DNA from: Corbicula japonica
Taxonomy: Eukaryota > Mollusca > Bivalvia > Venerida > Cyrenidae
Assembly: GCA_038501625.1 (NCBI GenBank)
Contig: JAZAYU010000925.1
Location: 1-64,000, forward strand
Direction of reading: 5' to 3'
Length of the DNA: 64,000 nucleotides
Shown here: positions 11,768 through 23,720 of the stretch, in pieces
Numbering within the stretch: position 1 is the first letter of the stretch
Layout: each line of letters starts with the position of its first letter
Notes under the pieces: model-generated
Seen by the model: the letters and a program-made list of their open reading frames with translations, nothing else
Database searches by the model: none
Told to the model about the DNA's origin: nothing
Position numbers and translations under genes: made by a program

Positions 11768-13540
11768 GTAATAATACAGAAGTTGAGATTTAAGCTGTTT
11801 GCGTGTACGGGTTAGCTAGAAGTCAACGTACACGACACAGTTTTATGAAAATAAATTGATAATTATTAGTTACTTGTACATGTATCTATAAATTGTAATT
11901 TTCCGAAGCGAGATTATCGTGTTTGTCATATGAAAGCTTAATTCATTGCTTTGTTCGTCATTTCCTATGTAATAGATATAAAGAAAAATATCATAATCTC
12001 TCAAACGGCGCAATACAGTTCCATCAAACTTTTCATAAAATTAATGCTATAAGTGGATTATTATTGTACATACGTTACGAAAAGTAAGAACAGTAAATAA
12101 AAAATATTTGTACCTAAAAAATCAATACAATTATTTTTGCAATTTATCATAAAAACAAAATAACATAAAACAATAATTCAAATGCGTCATGCGTGAAATG
12201 ATACTGAAAACAATATGTAAGGCCTTTGAAAAGATTTTTCAATTATGAAGAGGGAAATTAACAATTTTGACATCCATTTCTACGACCAGGATTGTGAAGG
12301 TCTAACACACAAATAACTCACATTGTATAAATGTGTTAGACCAAACGACCTTAGATATCGTTGTCAGTTACTCATTACTCTTGAAGACACTGAAAAGGGA
12401 AATTTGAAAGCCATTGAACTCGAAGAATATGAAACTCTTGCATGCTCGGTTTGATTGAGCATGTTCATGGGCAGTAATGGCAATGCATATTACTGCAAAC
12501 ACCCATAGAAGCCCCGGGTTGAGCGCAACTCAGTATTGACACAAATAATCAGAACAACCGTTAAATTGATGTTGAGTGTTGCTTTGTTTTTGTGTTAAGT
12601 TGCAAATAGAATGTTAGAGATGTTTTACGTTCTACTGTTTTTCTTAACTGTTCTAACTTTTAGCGTATGTAAATGAAGCATATTATTTACACTCAACCAA
12701 AGTTCTAATTGGTCACTTTTTGTCCGTATTTTTTATTAGAAAGACATTGAATTCACTCTTTATTTTGATCATATGCATACAACAGTCTTCAAATTTAGCT
12801 TTAATCTTGTAATAATTGACTCTGGAATAGCTTGGCGAGAGTTATTTATAATTTTGGTTAAAAATGCATTTCTTGCATAAAAAGGTCAAGCAAACAGAAA
12901 CTTGCTCTTAACTCCTTGTTTTTGTTTAATAGGACCCCTTATTAGTAGGAAAAACATAAAACCTGATTAATCAACAGCACATTGTTTTTAAACAAACCCC
13001 TTTCAAAGTATCCAATTTTAAAATTACCTCCCTTTCAATGAGATACTGTTCTAATTTTGACCCTGCGGTGTAAGTAAATGGTATTGAATTCATTTAAGCA
13101 AACAATCAATAAAGATTAAAAAGCCATTAGATAATTGATTTCAAAACAAAACGGTTCTTTTCAAATCCTCTCTTGACGTAGGGAAAAATACGAAACTAGC
13201 ATACATTGTTAACATATACAATTAATGACCAATTAGTACTTTGGTTTATAACATTGTTTTGTGCATTTTGCCGATAGAGAGAATTTAATAATTTTCTTCT
13301 TTATCATTGACAGGGCAATTACAAATGTCATACCACCTTTATCCCTACAAAACTTTAATCATACCCAGTTACTTCAAAATCGTTTGATGTCGATGACCAG
13401 CGTGCAGAATATTACGGAGTCTATTTTTCACAACATGTCTTTTCTAGAGCTTTGGATAACAATAGAGAAATTTTGTGGCGCATACATGCATTTTGATCTG
13501 GATAAACACGTATCGCTGCTTAATTTAGTATAGGTCGACC
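11768..13540. other. E7-E8 intron, first part
   Basis: Non-coding except for a family B repeat (separate entry). A 90-codon open frame at 13261-13533 has no recognisable domain and no splice support. Confidence 0.45.
12385..12560 (+). repeat. Dispersed repeat family B, copy B1
   Basis: Shared landmarks with 28430-28600 and 37310-37480 are 'gctcggtttgattgagc', 'tgttcatgggc', 'ggcaatgcata' and 'ccccgggttgagcgcaac'. Each copy lies in an intron downstream of an EGF exon, so it may be part of the ancestral intron or a transposon. Confidence 0.6.
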
Positions 13541-13636
13541 AAGCTAAATTGGCGATGTTTACAATTATTTATAGAATGTAAACACGGGTTTAGGCAAATT
13601 TTCGCCTTAAAAGTACTATTTTGCCTTTTATATCAT

Positions 13637-13716
13637 ATCGCCAAGATAGTGGCTAACGCGTCCGGCTGCCATAGGCCAAACCTTTTTTCGACACGTGTTC
13701 GATTCACACTGACACA
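13637..13716 (+). other. tRNA-like sequence (remnant)
   Basis: It has an A-box-like 'tagtggctaacgcg', an anticodon-arm-like middle and a B box 'gtgttcgattcac'. The T stem pairs only partly and a T6 run lies inside, so it is not a working tRNA gene. It is probably a SINE head or tRNA pseudogene. Confidence 0.45.
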
Positions 13717-13865
13717 CGGTTTTAAGGAAATGTTTAAGATTTATATTTTTTAAGTTTTACTGCAGTCATTTCAAGTATTATACGTATGTATTTTGCTTCA
13801 GTTAATTATATCGCGGAAATAATTATTGTGTAAAATATATTTTAAAAAATGTAAACAAAAAACAT

Positions 13866-13955
13866 GTTTCGAACCTATAACTATAACAGCGTTTCTACCA
13901 TTGCTTTCTTAAGTGTTTACAAGACTGCGTCCTAGACCACTCGGCTAATGGGACA
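13866..13955 (-). other. tRNA-like sequence, Leu/Ser type (remnant)
   Basis: On the minus strand it has A box 'tagccgagtggtctagg' and B box 'ggttcgaaac' with a spacing longer than usual, as in tRNAs with a long variable arm. The expected stems are not complete. It points away from the tRNA-like segment 150 bp to its left. Confidence 0.5.
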
Positions 13956-14060
13956 AGTAATTGGAGCTTTACGCTTTGTATTTAACAACGGTTAAAATAT
14001 TATTTCGTTGTTTTTATGTAACGTCAATGTAAACACGCCAATGTAAACATTGCCAAGTTA

Positions 14061-14846
14061 CCGTTGTCTGATAATAGGTGATTTCTGACCAAGAAATAAA
14101 CGATGTAAATCTTGTTTACAATTTAAACGATGCATTCCCAAACCCGTCCAATCAAATTGCTCGATTTCGCAAGTATAAATCCTATATAAAGCCTAGTTAG
14201 GCCGTTTAAATAGAGGTATATTTACACGCCCAGCACGTGAAATATGGGGAACGGGCAAGTCAAGCATCATGTGACTTCAATGAACAAACATTACTTGGTA
14301 TCTGTGTAATACTTTATGAAATTAAAAGTATTACTTTACTTGTTAATTGTCATTGTTTTAAAGTATACATAAAATAAATATGGAATCATACCTTATCGTA
14401 TTCCTGATCAATGCGGGTAATTATCCCCATAATGACCGCTTTAAAAAGTGAAATCAGGTATATGTCAATTAAATCTAGATGACTACTTATTGCAGGAAAA
14501 AAGTCATAAAAAGAGCTCCAAATTGAAGCTTTTGTAGCTTTTGTGTGAATAATATCATGGATTAAGCAGTCATCTGCAAAAATAACCTCTTTAAAAATAC
14601 GATAAGGCCCTTTCACATAACCTAGCTCATGTCAACAAATAAAGCATTGTTAAAACTGCATTGCATTAATGACAAACGAAAATTATTTGTTTGTGAAATT
14701 ACTGTAGCATTTTCTCAAAACCTTCTTACTTGTAGTGTTTATCAGACACAATAGTAACATGGCAATAACGCGAACTCGGCGTTAGCTGTCTAAGCTCACT
14801 TTTGACCTAGTTTTTCGACCAATGAAATGTTGTAAATAATACTCGT
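14061..14846. other. Intronic non-coding DNA
   Basis: Nothing recognised. Confidence 0.4.
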
Positions 14847-15050
14847 ATTCTATTATTATGTAGCGGGAAAATGAAATAAACTATTTCGATTGGTAGCTAT
14901 TTACACCAGAGAGGCATCTAGCAGGGTGGAGTGGTATCTAGTGGGATTTTTTATTATTATGCAGCGGAAAAATCAAATAGATTATTTCGATTTGTTGTTA
15001 GTGGGTGTTGTTTACGATTACCGTAAAGATTTTTATATTTTGTGTAGGTA
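14847..15050. repeat. Two-copy tandem repeat (~106 bp)
   Basis: 'ttattatg(t/c)agcgg(g/a)aaaat' followed by 'atttcgatt' occurs at about 14853 and again near 14957. It is a local duplication without coding meaning. Confidence 0.5.
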
Positions 15051-15312
15051 TTTCTACCTGGCACTTACATGTTCGAGCATTTTCGTTTTTAAAAGCGATA
15101 ATTGTATTGGAGATAAACATTTTACAATTTAACAAATAAATAACCAGTTAAGTCAATATTGATGGCTTATATACAATTTTATATGGAATATTCTTGGGTG
15201 TCAGGTAAACACTTGCGTAAAACGAAATAGAAGTGCAGATATTTCTACTTCTTACGGTTTCCTTTCTAGTTACATTGATACTGATTGTTAATTTCAAATC
15301 CAAAATATAAAC

Positions 15313-15384
15313 TCTCTGTAGTGTAGTGGTTAACTCTCTCGCCACGCAAGCGGAGGCCCCGGGTTCAATCCTCAGGAGAGGACA
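15313..15384 (+). other. tRNA-like sequence with Pol III terminator
   Basis: A box 'tagtgtagtgg' and B box 'gggttcaatcc' are well formed and a T6 run follows at about 15388, as for a Pol III gene. The acceptor ends (CTCTCTG / GAGAGGA) pair at only about five of seven positions and the base before the putative anticodon is not T. A functional tRNA is therefore unlikely; a tRNA pseudogene or SINE fragment fits better. Confidence 0.5.
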
Positions 15385-15389
15385 TCTTT

Positions 15390-18300
15390 TTTCAAAGTTA
15401 ATTTACGTAAACTTTGGTAGATTTCGCTCTTAAATTTCAAGGACATTTATTCATCTTGAGTTCTAACTCTACAAGAGGTATTTTATTGAAACTGAATAAA
15501 TGTAGATCAAGACTTAATGTAAGACATTGCTTCTTTATTCGACTTATCACCGTATAAAATTGTTGCAACAGCTTCAACATTTCTTTTTGAAAGACACTTT
15601 CAATGAATTTATGAGTTGTCATGATTCGGTCGCTTAATCTCTAGGTCTAAGAAGGCAGGAGGGTTCGTCAAAAGCTATAACAAGTAAATTAAAAAGTAAA
15701 TTAAAATAACTAAACTGTGTCGTTTCGCCTCTTTATATTTCTTTCTTTCTTATATACATGTATATATAAATCTTTTCCATCAACGCCGTCTATCTTTTTT
15801 AAAGATAGTTCTTGTTCATGTATGCATTAGCATAAAATATATTCTGAATCGGTAAGCATTCTAACTGAGTACAATTGCTTCTTCACAAATTTGACTTAGG
15901 TCCATCATGCTACGACTGAATATGTGCGATTTCAATACACACGTTCGTGGGTTTTCGAACATAGCGTCCAAGTGCAAATCGTGCTGATTACAGACCTAGC
16001 GAAATTTTGCAATATAATTGCACGGGGAAACATGGCCTAAGTCGGTAATACTCGTTGTATAACCCTTAAAATTAAGTCCAATTTTGCAGAACAACCAAAC
16101 ACGTTCACTCGGCTTTTACCATTATATTTTAAAAACAGTTCTCTATCACACAAGCTCCTGATCGATGTACAACTGTCTTTACGAATGACAGAGAACATTC
16201 ACACGTATTTAAAATACGCGAAGACGCTACATCGCACGTCACTAACTTGTATTAGAACTTGTGGTAGATTAACATAACGCATACCTGGATGAGGTAGTAC
16301 ACAAACAAATTTCGCTACACATACCAGTACAAGTACCCATGTTTAATCTCAAACGGTATGTCGGTGAAACTGACCTTTGCATGGGATCACAATATTAAAA
16401 TATTCATGTTTTTTATTCTTTTTTGTTGTAATGTGCTACATGTTAATACAACTACTTGATTGCTGCATCATTACTTTTCAAACTTCGATTAAGAAACAAA
16501 TGTATGCTAAAAGACAAAGGTCTTGTCCGGTCTACAAAAACAACAATTATGGAAACATATTTTTCCGGACTACAAAAGCTATAATAGCCTAATTGCGTTG
16601 TATCGCATGTGATATCGATGGAAAGAGGACAATTTTATGCATTCAATAAAAAAAGAATTTTGGAATTTAAGCCAGTACTATCGATAAACCAAAGTTTTAA
16701 GAATTAACAAGTTTGGATTTTACATGTTTAAAAGCTATTATATACCGGACAAGACTTTTGTCCATTAGTATACATGTAGGGATGACGATGACGTTTTACT
16801 CCGATGTAAATAGCTTACTGACAATAATTGCGTTGAATCACTTTAAAGAATATAAGTTACAACTTATCTATAATACGTGTAACTGTGATAACCGAATGTG
16901 ATCGAATGCAGCAACTTGCTTCAAGTAGTTGGCGTACGTGTTGAACCTTTTGTATATTGAGGTAAGAAGATGACGTGTAAAATGACTTTATAGTAAATTT
17001 TATCCACTCACACATTGATTACGTAAAACAGAAATATCTACTAAACGTACCCCCGTCTGTAATCTCAGCCTCCCTAATATCGTACTGTAAAATTACAAAC
17101 ATTAGCATAATTCGTGCAATGACGGGAAAATGATACATTGAGTACCACAGGATTGCACGTTTCTTGTAGATTCTGAATTTCATATGGAATGGTGCTAGCC
17201 TGAATTAGAATAATTTCCTGGTTAATGGTATTATCATTTTAACTAACTGTTGGTAAATAACAAATAACTACATCCGGAAAGTTTAGTTCCTTTTCAAAAA
17301 GTACATTTTAACATATAAAATCCGATACAAAATGGGAATAAAACGTTAAATATCGAATCAATTAATCATTATTCTATCCTCAATTGCATCAAATTATGAA
17401 AAAACACGTAGAGTATCCACATGCTTTTTCACATCGAGTTCTATTTCCCGAAGAAAAGGGACATCACTGCGTTAGACTCATGTCTCGACAAACTATTAAA
17501 ATAGTTAACTGACTGTTTAATTGCGATAGACAACCGCACGGCAACGTGCAGAGTGAAATGAGTAAGTGATTCAGTCGCAAGACTTTTTCTTCAAAATTTG
17601 GTTTTGAACATAATTAAGTCCAGTATGCGACAAGATATTTTGACGTCATATTGAAAATCTCGTTTCCCTAGTTTGTCGCATTTGACCTTTTTTTCTCAGT
17701 CTCTGTCACATACATTTACTACAAAAACCTAAAGCTAAATTTCATGTTCAGCTTAATGTTTAACATAATACTTCGCCGGTTTAACAAGAAACACCCCACT
17801 CGTCTCCCAAATACATGTTAAGATGTCACTGTCCAACAAACATTCAATACATAGTCAACTTTTATATAAAGCCCTTATGTTTCTATTCTAACAAAGCAAT
17901 CTTTTCCTAAGGTTTACATAACTTATGAGTTTTTTTTATTGTGTTGCAAGGCCTAATATTAAGGAGGCGAGTCAGATATTCGGCATATCATATATTATTA
18001 GACAGGCGTCTTTAAAACACTGTTCTGTGACACATTTACATTATACTTAAACTTTACAGTAACTATGTTGTTTTTTATAATACAAAAACAAAAAAAAAAC
18101 AAATAAATTACAGTAACTGTAACAAAATTAATAAGCTGTATGGAATAATAGACATACTTATTTACATATAACAGTTCTATCATGCCTCTCCTTTCGACAA
18201 ACACTTTCTTTAAAACAATTAAATATGAAATATAATATGCAGATCAGTGATACCTACCAAAGTCGAGAAGTGTCCTGTGTTAATAAGCAAAACACAACAA

Positions 18301-18497
18301 GCAAAAAACGAAATAAAGAACTCGAGAACTCGAGAGTTAACTGCCTCTTTAAAGTTAGCCACAAATCAATTTGCCACAGAGGTTAAAAAGCTTATTCTAT
18401 CGTGCACGACCTTAATAAACTTACCGAGTAGATGTCATGTTAAAATATAAAAATGCATATATCCCTGTTTTGTTAAGCAGACATATTTCATTTTCAG
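15390..18497. other. E7-E8 intron, last part
   Basis: No gene or repeat with a clear signature. The end provides the E8 acceptor (tttcattttcag). Confidence 0.4.
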
Positions 18498-18614
18498 ACA
18501 TAGCTGAATGTGCTACAAACAACCCTTGTCAGCATTGTGGGACTTGCAGTAATACTCCGGGAAATGACAACTGTTTGTGTTCCAGTGGATGGACAGGAGA
18601 TCATTGTGAGATAG
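18498..18614 (+). CDS. EGF exon E8 (seven cysteines)
   Basis: Good acceptor tttcattttcag; donor ATAG|GTAGAA. It begins DIAEC and has PC, QHCGTC, NC, LC and DHC. An extra cysteine replaces the first glycine of the GGTC motif, giving seven. The aromatic residue before the fourth cysteine is aspartate. It is the counterpart of E11, which is normal. Confidence 0.75.
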
Positions 18615-19337
18615 GTAGAATACAATATTTTAATTTTGTGAATTGTATGTGATCTCTTGAAACAATTGTGAAACATGTTAGGGTAGGAATAATTGGAGAT
18701 TTTTCTGAGAATTAGTTATTTTACACGGTAATATACTGAGCCAAAATGAACACTTGACGAAATATCATGGGAAACTCCTTTAACATTAATGCCGCCTTCG
18801 TTGTCGTACATAATCTATCGTTCTAAAATGGTTGTGGCAAATAAACAATTGGAATTAATTCTTTTATGAAAAGAAAGGCAAGTTCTGAAAAAAAAATTAA
18901 GTAACTATATCTTATTTCTTTGCATCAGAAGACTTAAACTAGAGGGTGTTTCCTTCTGTACATGCCACAGACATCTAACTGTGAAAGTAAATTAATCACA
19001 GACTTTTATGAAAAACGTTTTCGACGTCATGACTTTAGGAAAGAGGAGATTACCTTTATGAAAAAAATACTAGCATTAGTTCGCTTTATCAAATGTCTTG
19101 ATATATGTATTTTCCAAATCCAACAACTTAAAGTAAGGATAACATCAAGCAAACATTTGAATTTAAAAATGTCACGTTTTCATTTTTGTTCAGTAAATAT
19201 ACCGTTTATGCATTTTTTTACAAGCATGACTCTGTAGTCCTTGTTAATGATATTTGGATTCATGACAACGAGAGCTTAGTAGTAACGCATTGCATGCAAA
19301 AATTATAATAAGAATAAAAATTAAAGCGTGTTTATTA
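18615..19337. other. E8 downstream intron
   Basis: Non-coding. Scattered similarity to the intron after E11 supports the block duplication. Confidence 0.45.
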
Positions 19338-19960
19338 ACCAGGTTTTTAAAAAAAACAGGTTATAAGAATAGTGGTCGTCGTTGGGCATGCGGGCGAGCC
19401 GGCGGGCGGGCAGGCGGTCGTCAAACTATTTAGTTTCCGGCGATTAACTTGATTTCCGTTCATCCTATTGACATGCCATTGACGCGAAACTTGGTGTATA
19501 GTAAGAACAGTTCGAGAGCTCGCATGGGATTGAAGGTCAAGGTCACCGTTACCTAAAATAGAAATTTTGTTTTCGGCGATTAACTTGAGATTAGTTCATC
19601 ACATTGACATGAAACTTAATATATAGTAAGAACAGGAGGAGCGCTCGCCGAATGTTGCTTTTGGGGTCAGTCCGTCAAAGGTAAAGGTCATCGTTACTAA
19701 AAATAATAATTTGGTTTCCGGCGATTCACTTGAGTTCGGTTCATGATATTGACATGAAACTTGGTGTATAGTAAGAACATGTGGAGAGCTCGCTTGGGAT
19801 TGCTGATGGGGTGGGTCCATCATAGGTCAAGGACACCGTTACTTAAAATAGAAATTTGGTTTCCGACAATAAACTTGTGTTCGGTTCATCCTATTGACAT
19901 GAAACTTGGTATATAGTAAGAACGTGTGGAGAGCTCGTTTGGGATTGCTGATGGCAGGGT
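19338..19960. repeat. Minisatellite, ~140-bp unit, about four copies
   Basis: Units share 'ttgacatgaaacttggt', 'atagtaagaacatgtggag' and 'gagagctcg', starting near 19430, 19568, 19710 and 19858. It is preceded by a G/C-rich 'gcgggcgggcaggcgg' stretch. Similar arrays often form the core of Helitron/Helentron-type elements, but the element ends were not identified. Confidence 0.7.
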
Positions 19961-20100
19961 TTGCACGGATCTGGAAAAGTCATGGAAAACGAGTATTGTC
20001 TGGAAAATTAATGGAATCTTGATTATTTGGATTTTTCGTGAAAAATCATAGAATATTTAAAAAATTTCATGGTAAGTTGAGAAGTACAGTTTGTGTAGGC
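19955..20100 (+). mobile_element. Possible hAT-type element end
   Basis: 'cagggtttgcacggatctgg' followed by 'aaaagtcatggaaaa' resembles terminal repeats of hAT elements as I remember them. No matching inverted end was found downstream, so this is a fragment or a chance resemblance. Confidence 0.3.
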
Positions 20101-21481
20101 AATCCGAATCACTAAAAAACTTTGGTTAGCAAAGTTTTATAAAAAGTTAAAATTAATTTTTTGTTTTTAGGTTTTGGTGTTCACATGACCTTACCTAAAG
20201 TATGTTTATTTCATTCAAGTGATTATCTCGGTCAAAGCCATTTTTAGCAATCAGTGTAGCATATACGAACCAAGTGAAGGCAATCCAAATCAGTGCTGGG
20301 AATTTTCTCAAGATGCACTTTACCTGTAAAACTTGACAGCTTTATACAAAAAAAGCTATAAGAATAAGATAAGACAATAAATAAAAGCTAAATGTGTGAA
20401 AGCACGTATCGCCTATGGCACCTTTTGCAGCATTGATGATCATTATGTATTTTTTATGCAAATGGAGCCTTGGTTACAATCATTTTAAAACCTGGTTTGG
20501 GGGCATTGCCCATTGCTTGCACAGGTTGTTAGGAAGAAAAAGATGCAACAACAGCATTCAATTGCTAAACATTATAAATTGATACATACATTCACAGCCT
20601 AATATTTTATATGTTACTATAAAAAGTACAAATTTAAATGAATACCGGAAGCTTTTTTTCAAGGTCGCAGGGCATTTACTTATGAAATGACAGGGCCATT
20701 ATCGATAATGGCCCTTCGATTCAATTTTTAGTTTTGTAAATGATATCCGTGGTTTCGTCACATTTCATGATTAAAATAAGCTTGAATTGTACATACTAGT
20801 GGAATATCCCAATTCAAAATCTCTTTATTTAACTATTTCATTTTTATTCATTGTTAAAAATGCCTGATGTTTACGATGCTCGCAGTAGCGGTAGAATGAA
20901 ACACTCTTAACTAATAGCCTTTAAAGACATACACGATAGACACTGCAAACATTTAAAATTTAGCAAATTGCTATCGTTTACCCATGTTCAAGTAATCTTG
21001 AGATAAATCAGAATAAACAGCAGTGGTACTGCTTTAAATAGTAAACATTCGTTACATTACGCCTCATATTACTCACATGACGAAGTACATGACTTAGTCT
21101 ATTAAAGTAATAGAAGTGGTCAATTGAAAACAAACAGTAAAGCGAGATTTATTTTTAATGTACGCATGTAATATGTAGGTTAATAAATGGACAAGCATTG
21201 CCACTTTAGATAGATAATTGCCAGCCATATGAAGCCCTGTGGTCATTGGACATATGTCGGAGTCATTAACGACAAGTGGCACTGCTTGCCATTACATTAA
21301 CATATACTTAAGTACTCTCAGGAAGTTTTACTGCACAAAGAACGCAAAATTATTATGATATCTTATTGAACATTTAACATAGACTTCCTATATGTTTTAT
21401 GAATAATCAAAACATTTTGACTTACACACGTTTGTTTCTTTAACACATCGGACTGTCAAATATTAATTAAAACAAGTTTTA
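20101..21481. other. Intronic DNA matching the post-E11 intron
   Basis: No gene. Segments near 20555 ('cattcaattgctaaacat') and 21310 ('agtactctcaggaa') match 33068 and 33116 after E11. About 700 bp more separates them here, so the copies differ by insertion or deletion. Confidence 0.5.
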
Positions 21482-21938
21482 GCTTTCCAAAAAGCTAGTC
21501 GGTCATTAGCACAACCTTTTAACAAGACGGCAGAAAAGTTTGAATTTTAAGGCACTTTTATTGGATGCCATACAAAAATGTAAGTTTACTTATAGGTATT
21601 TCCTCTTTCGAATGAGATGTATTTAATCTGGTGATAAATCTTACCCTGTTTGCGAACAAGGAAATAATTTACTTGGAAGTAAACCAAAATGGAAAAGTTT
21701 GTCAAACAATATTTTTGTGTCAGACAGTGTTAGAAAGAAACGATTATCAAGCTGTAAATATATATCAATAGCTACAGAATATGTTAAAAACCAAAGTTTT
21801 TTCACAGTCATAGGGTGGGAGAGAAAAACGTGAACAGTCTGTCGGGACTCACAAGTATGATAAAATTGTTCTTTCTGATCTAGAACAATATCGTTAGAAT
21901 GTTGGTATTCACTTAGTTTGTCTCATGCCTTCGAATAA

Positions 21939-21952
21939 CAACCTAACGCATT
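21939..21952. repeat. Target-site duplication, left copy
   Basis: 'caacctaacgcatt', exact match to 25978-25991, marks the 5' end of the LINE insertion. Confidence 0.85.
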
Positions 21953-22286
21953 CTTCAAAACCAGTCTCTCTCACAATTCTAGGATCTATCATGTTCCTTC
22001 TCACCTTTTTATTCTCTCTTTCCTTCTACCCTCAGTTGCGTCTTCCTTCAGCCAAACCTCAACCTAGTCCTGTATTTAAAGTTTGTATAACAGCGGTCTC
22101 ATTTTTCCTACTGGTATCACATGACATTTAAGAATACTAAAAATACCGCTGTATGTACCTGCTTGGATTCTTTTTCACATCTGCTGTAAAACCACGTATG
22201 TCAGCCACATCAGTCTTTACCATATCGTTATACTTATCTTTTGCCTCAACAATCACCTCTCTTACGTTGCCGGTTACTCAACGTGT

Positions 22287-22814
22287 TTGAACTTATACAA
22301 AAACGGTACTGTCTCAAAACAAATTTCTTGGCCTAAGAAAAGGATCAAAGCTCTTTCCACAACTCTATTCGACAATTATAACTTTGCATTAATAACAATT
22401 AAGTTTACATGCTTACCTCTGTGTGCTGTCTCAGCATTGATCACACTGAGAATCGCGCTTTCCTCTGACGTCCACCCGAACCCAGGTCCGACTTCATCTC
22501 ATTCTTCATTATCCACTCTCGACTTTTTACAGAAGGGGCTTAGTATTATGCATCTAAATATTCAAAGTCTGAAACCCAAATTACTCATCCTCCAAACTGA
22601 ATTACAACAATACGATATAGTCATTCTTACTGAAACCTGGTTGTCGGATAAGATCCCGAATGACGACATTCTTATTCCTAATTTTAAAATTCCATATCGC
22701 TTAGATCGGCGTGAAAAACCAGGTGGCGGTGTAGCAATATATGTTCGCGAAACTCTCTATAGTCAAGCACGCCCTGATCTTTTAATAAACGGTCTACAAA
22801 TTTTATGGATATAG
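22287..22814 (+). pseudogene. LINE ORF: N-terminus and endonuclease, first half
   Basis: The frame has a hydrophobic stretch (about residues 34-58), the 2A-like DVHPNPGP (about residues 61-68), then the AP-endonuclease start. MHLNIQSL carries the metal-site Asn and ILTETWLSD the catalytic Glu, followed by RREKPGGGVAIYV. It ends at a TAG after LQILWI, where intact relatives continue. No ATG is obvious at the 5' end of the frame, so the original start is uncertain. Confidence 0.8.
22467..22490 (+). other. 2A-like ribosome-skipping motif (DVHPNPGP)
   Basis: The codons read D-V-H-P-N-P-G-P just after a hydrophobic segment, matching D-V/I-E-x-N-P-G-P except His for Glu. Published work describes 2A-like motifs in the N-termini of some animal AP-endonuclease LINEs. 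Whether the His form still causes skipping cannot be told from sequence. Confidence 0.65.
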
Positions 22815-23720
22815 GTTAAGATTGAAAAACATCCGTTATTAAAATGAGGTTTCTACCGACCTCCCGACGCTAATCTCATCTATTTCAATTTGATAGAAGA
22901 AAGTTTTGATCGGGCTTTCAACACTCGTAGTCGTAATATAATAATAACTGGAGATTTCAACATGAACTTATTCTCGGCCGGTATGAGTCACAACAAAATT
23001 CAGTCACTTTATACTTCATATGGTTTCCATCAGCTTATTAGCCAACCAACACACTTCACAGAATCCACGAACTCTCTTATTGACCTCTTTATTGTTAACA
23101 ATCTCAGCTCGGTCATGACGAGCTTTGTTAACGACTCATTCATTCCCGACGTTGTCCGATATCATTGTCCGATTGTTCTAATCCTAAAGTTTAAAAAGTA
23201 TATGTCACATTCTTTCAAACGCACTGTATGGAATTATAAATCTGGCGACTACAATAAATTCAGACAATTTCTCTCAGCTTCTGACTGGAACAGTATCATC
23301 AACTCTCTCGACCTGGAAGGCTCAACCAATAATATAACTAAAACAATTCTTTCCTGTGCAGTTCAATCAATACCTAACGAAACGTGTACCATTCGTCCGT
23401 CTCACGTTCCCTGGATAAGTAATAATATTCGTAAACTTATTAGACAGCGCCATCGTATTCACAAAAAGGCAAAAGCTCGTAATACAGATTTTCACTGGGC
23501 CCTTCATCTCAAAAAAACGTAACATAGTAGTCAGCGAAATACCAAAGGTAAAACTTTTGCATGATAATAAAATTACATAACAGCTCAATTCTGACAGTCT
23601 TGATATTAAATCATGGTTTAAACTTTCAAAACATCTATTAAAAAGTAAAACGATGGCTAATGTAATTCGCCGCTAGTTTTTAATAATATCAAAGCATCAA
23701 CCGATATTGAAAAAAGCGAA
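22815..23720 (+). pseudogene. LINE ORF: endonuclease second half and linker
   Basis: After the stop, the frame resumes at about 22850 with GFYRPPDAN. It continues IIITGDFNMN (catalytic Asp/Asn), SLIDLFIVNN and RYHCPIV, where the usual SDH histidine motif is altered. The linker follows with RRxxHKKAK-type residues near 23450 and breaks at about 23520. Confidence 0.75.

Larger units (their letters stand above)
13545..14060. mobile_element. TIR-bounded element with two tRNA-like segments
   Basis: The ends resemble inverted repeats: left 'ggcgatgtttaca', right 'tgtaaacattgcc', with further 'tgtaaacac' motifs just inside each. Two tRNA-like sequences lie inside in opposite orientation. The TIRs are short and imperfect, so the boundaries are tentative. 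Confidence 0.45.

Noticed and set aside
13261..13533. 90-codon + strand frame in the E7-E8 intron
   Set aside because: No domain, no flanking splice sites in matching phase, and AT-rich composition like the surrounding intron.
22467..22490. 2A-like motif as a sign of a viral insertion
   Set aside because: It is embedded in a LINE reading frame with endonuclease and RT; 2A-like motifs are known from such LINEs, and no viral capsid or polymerase gene is present.
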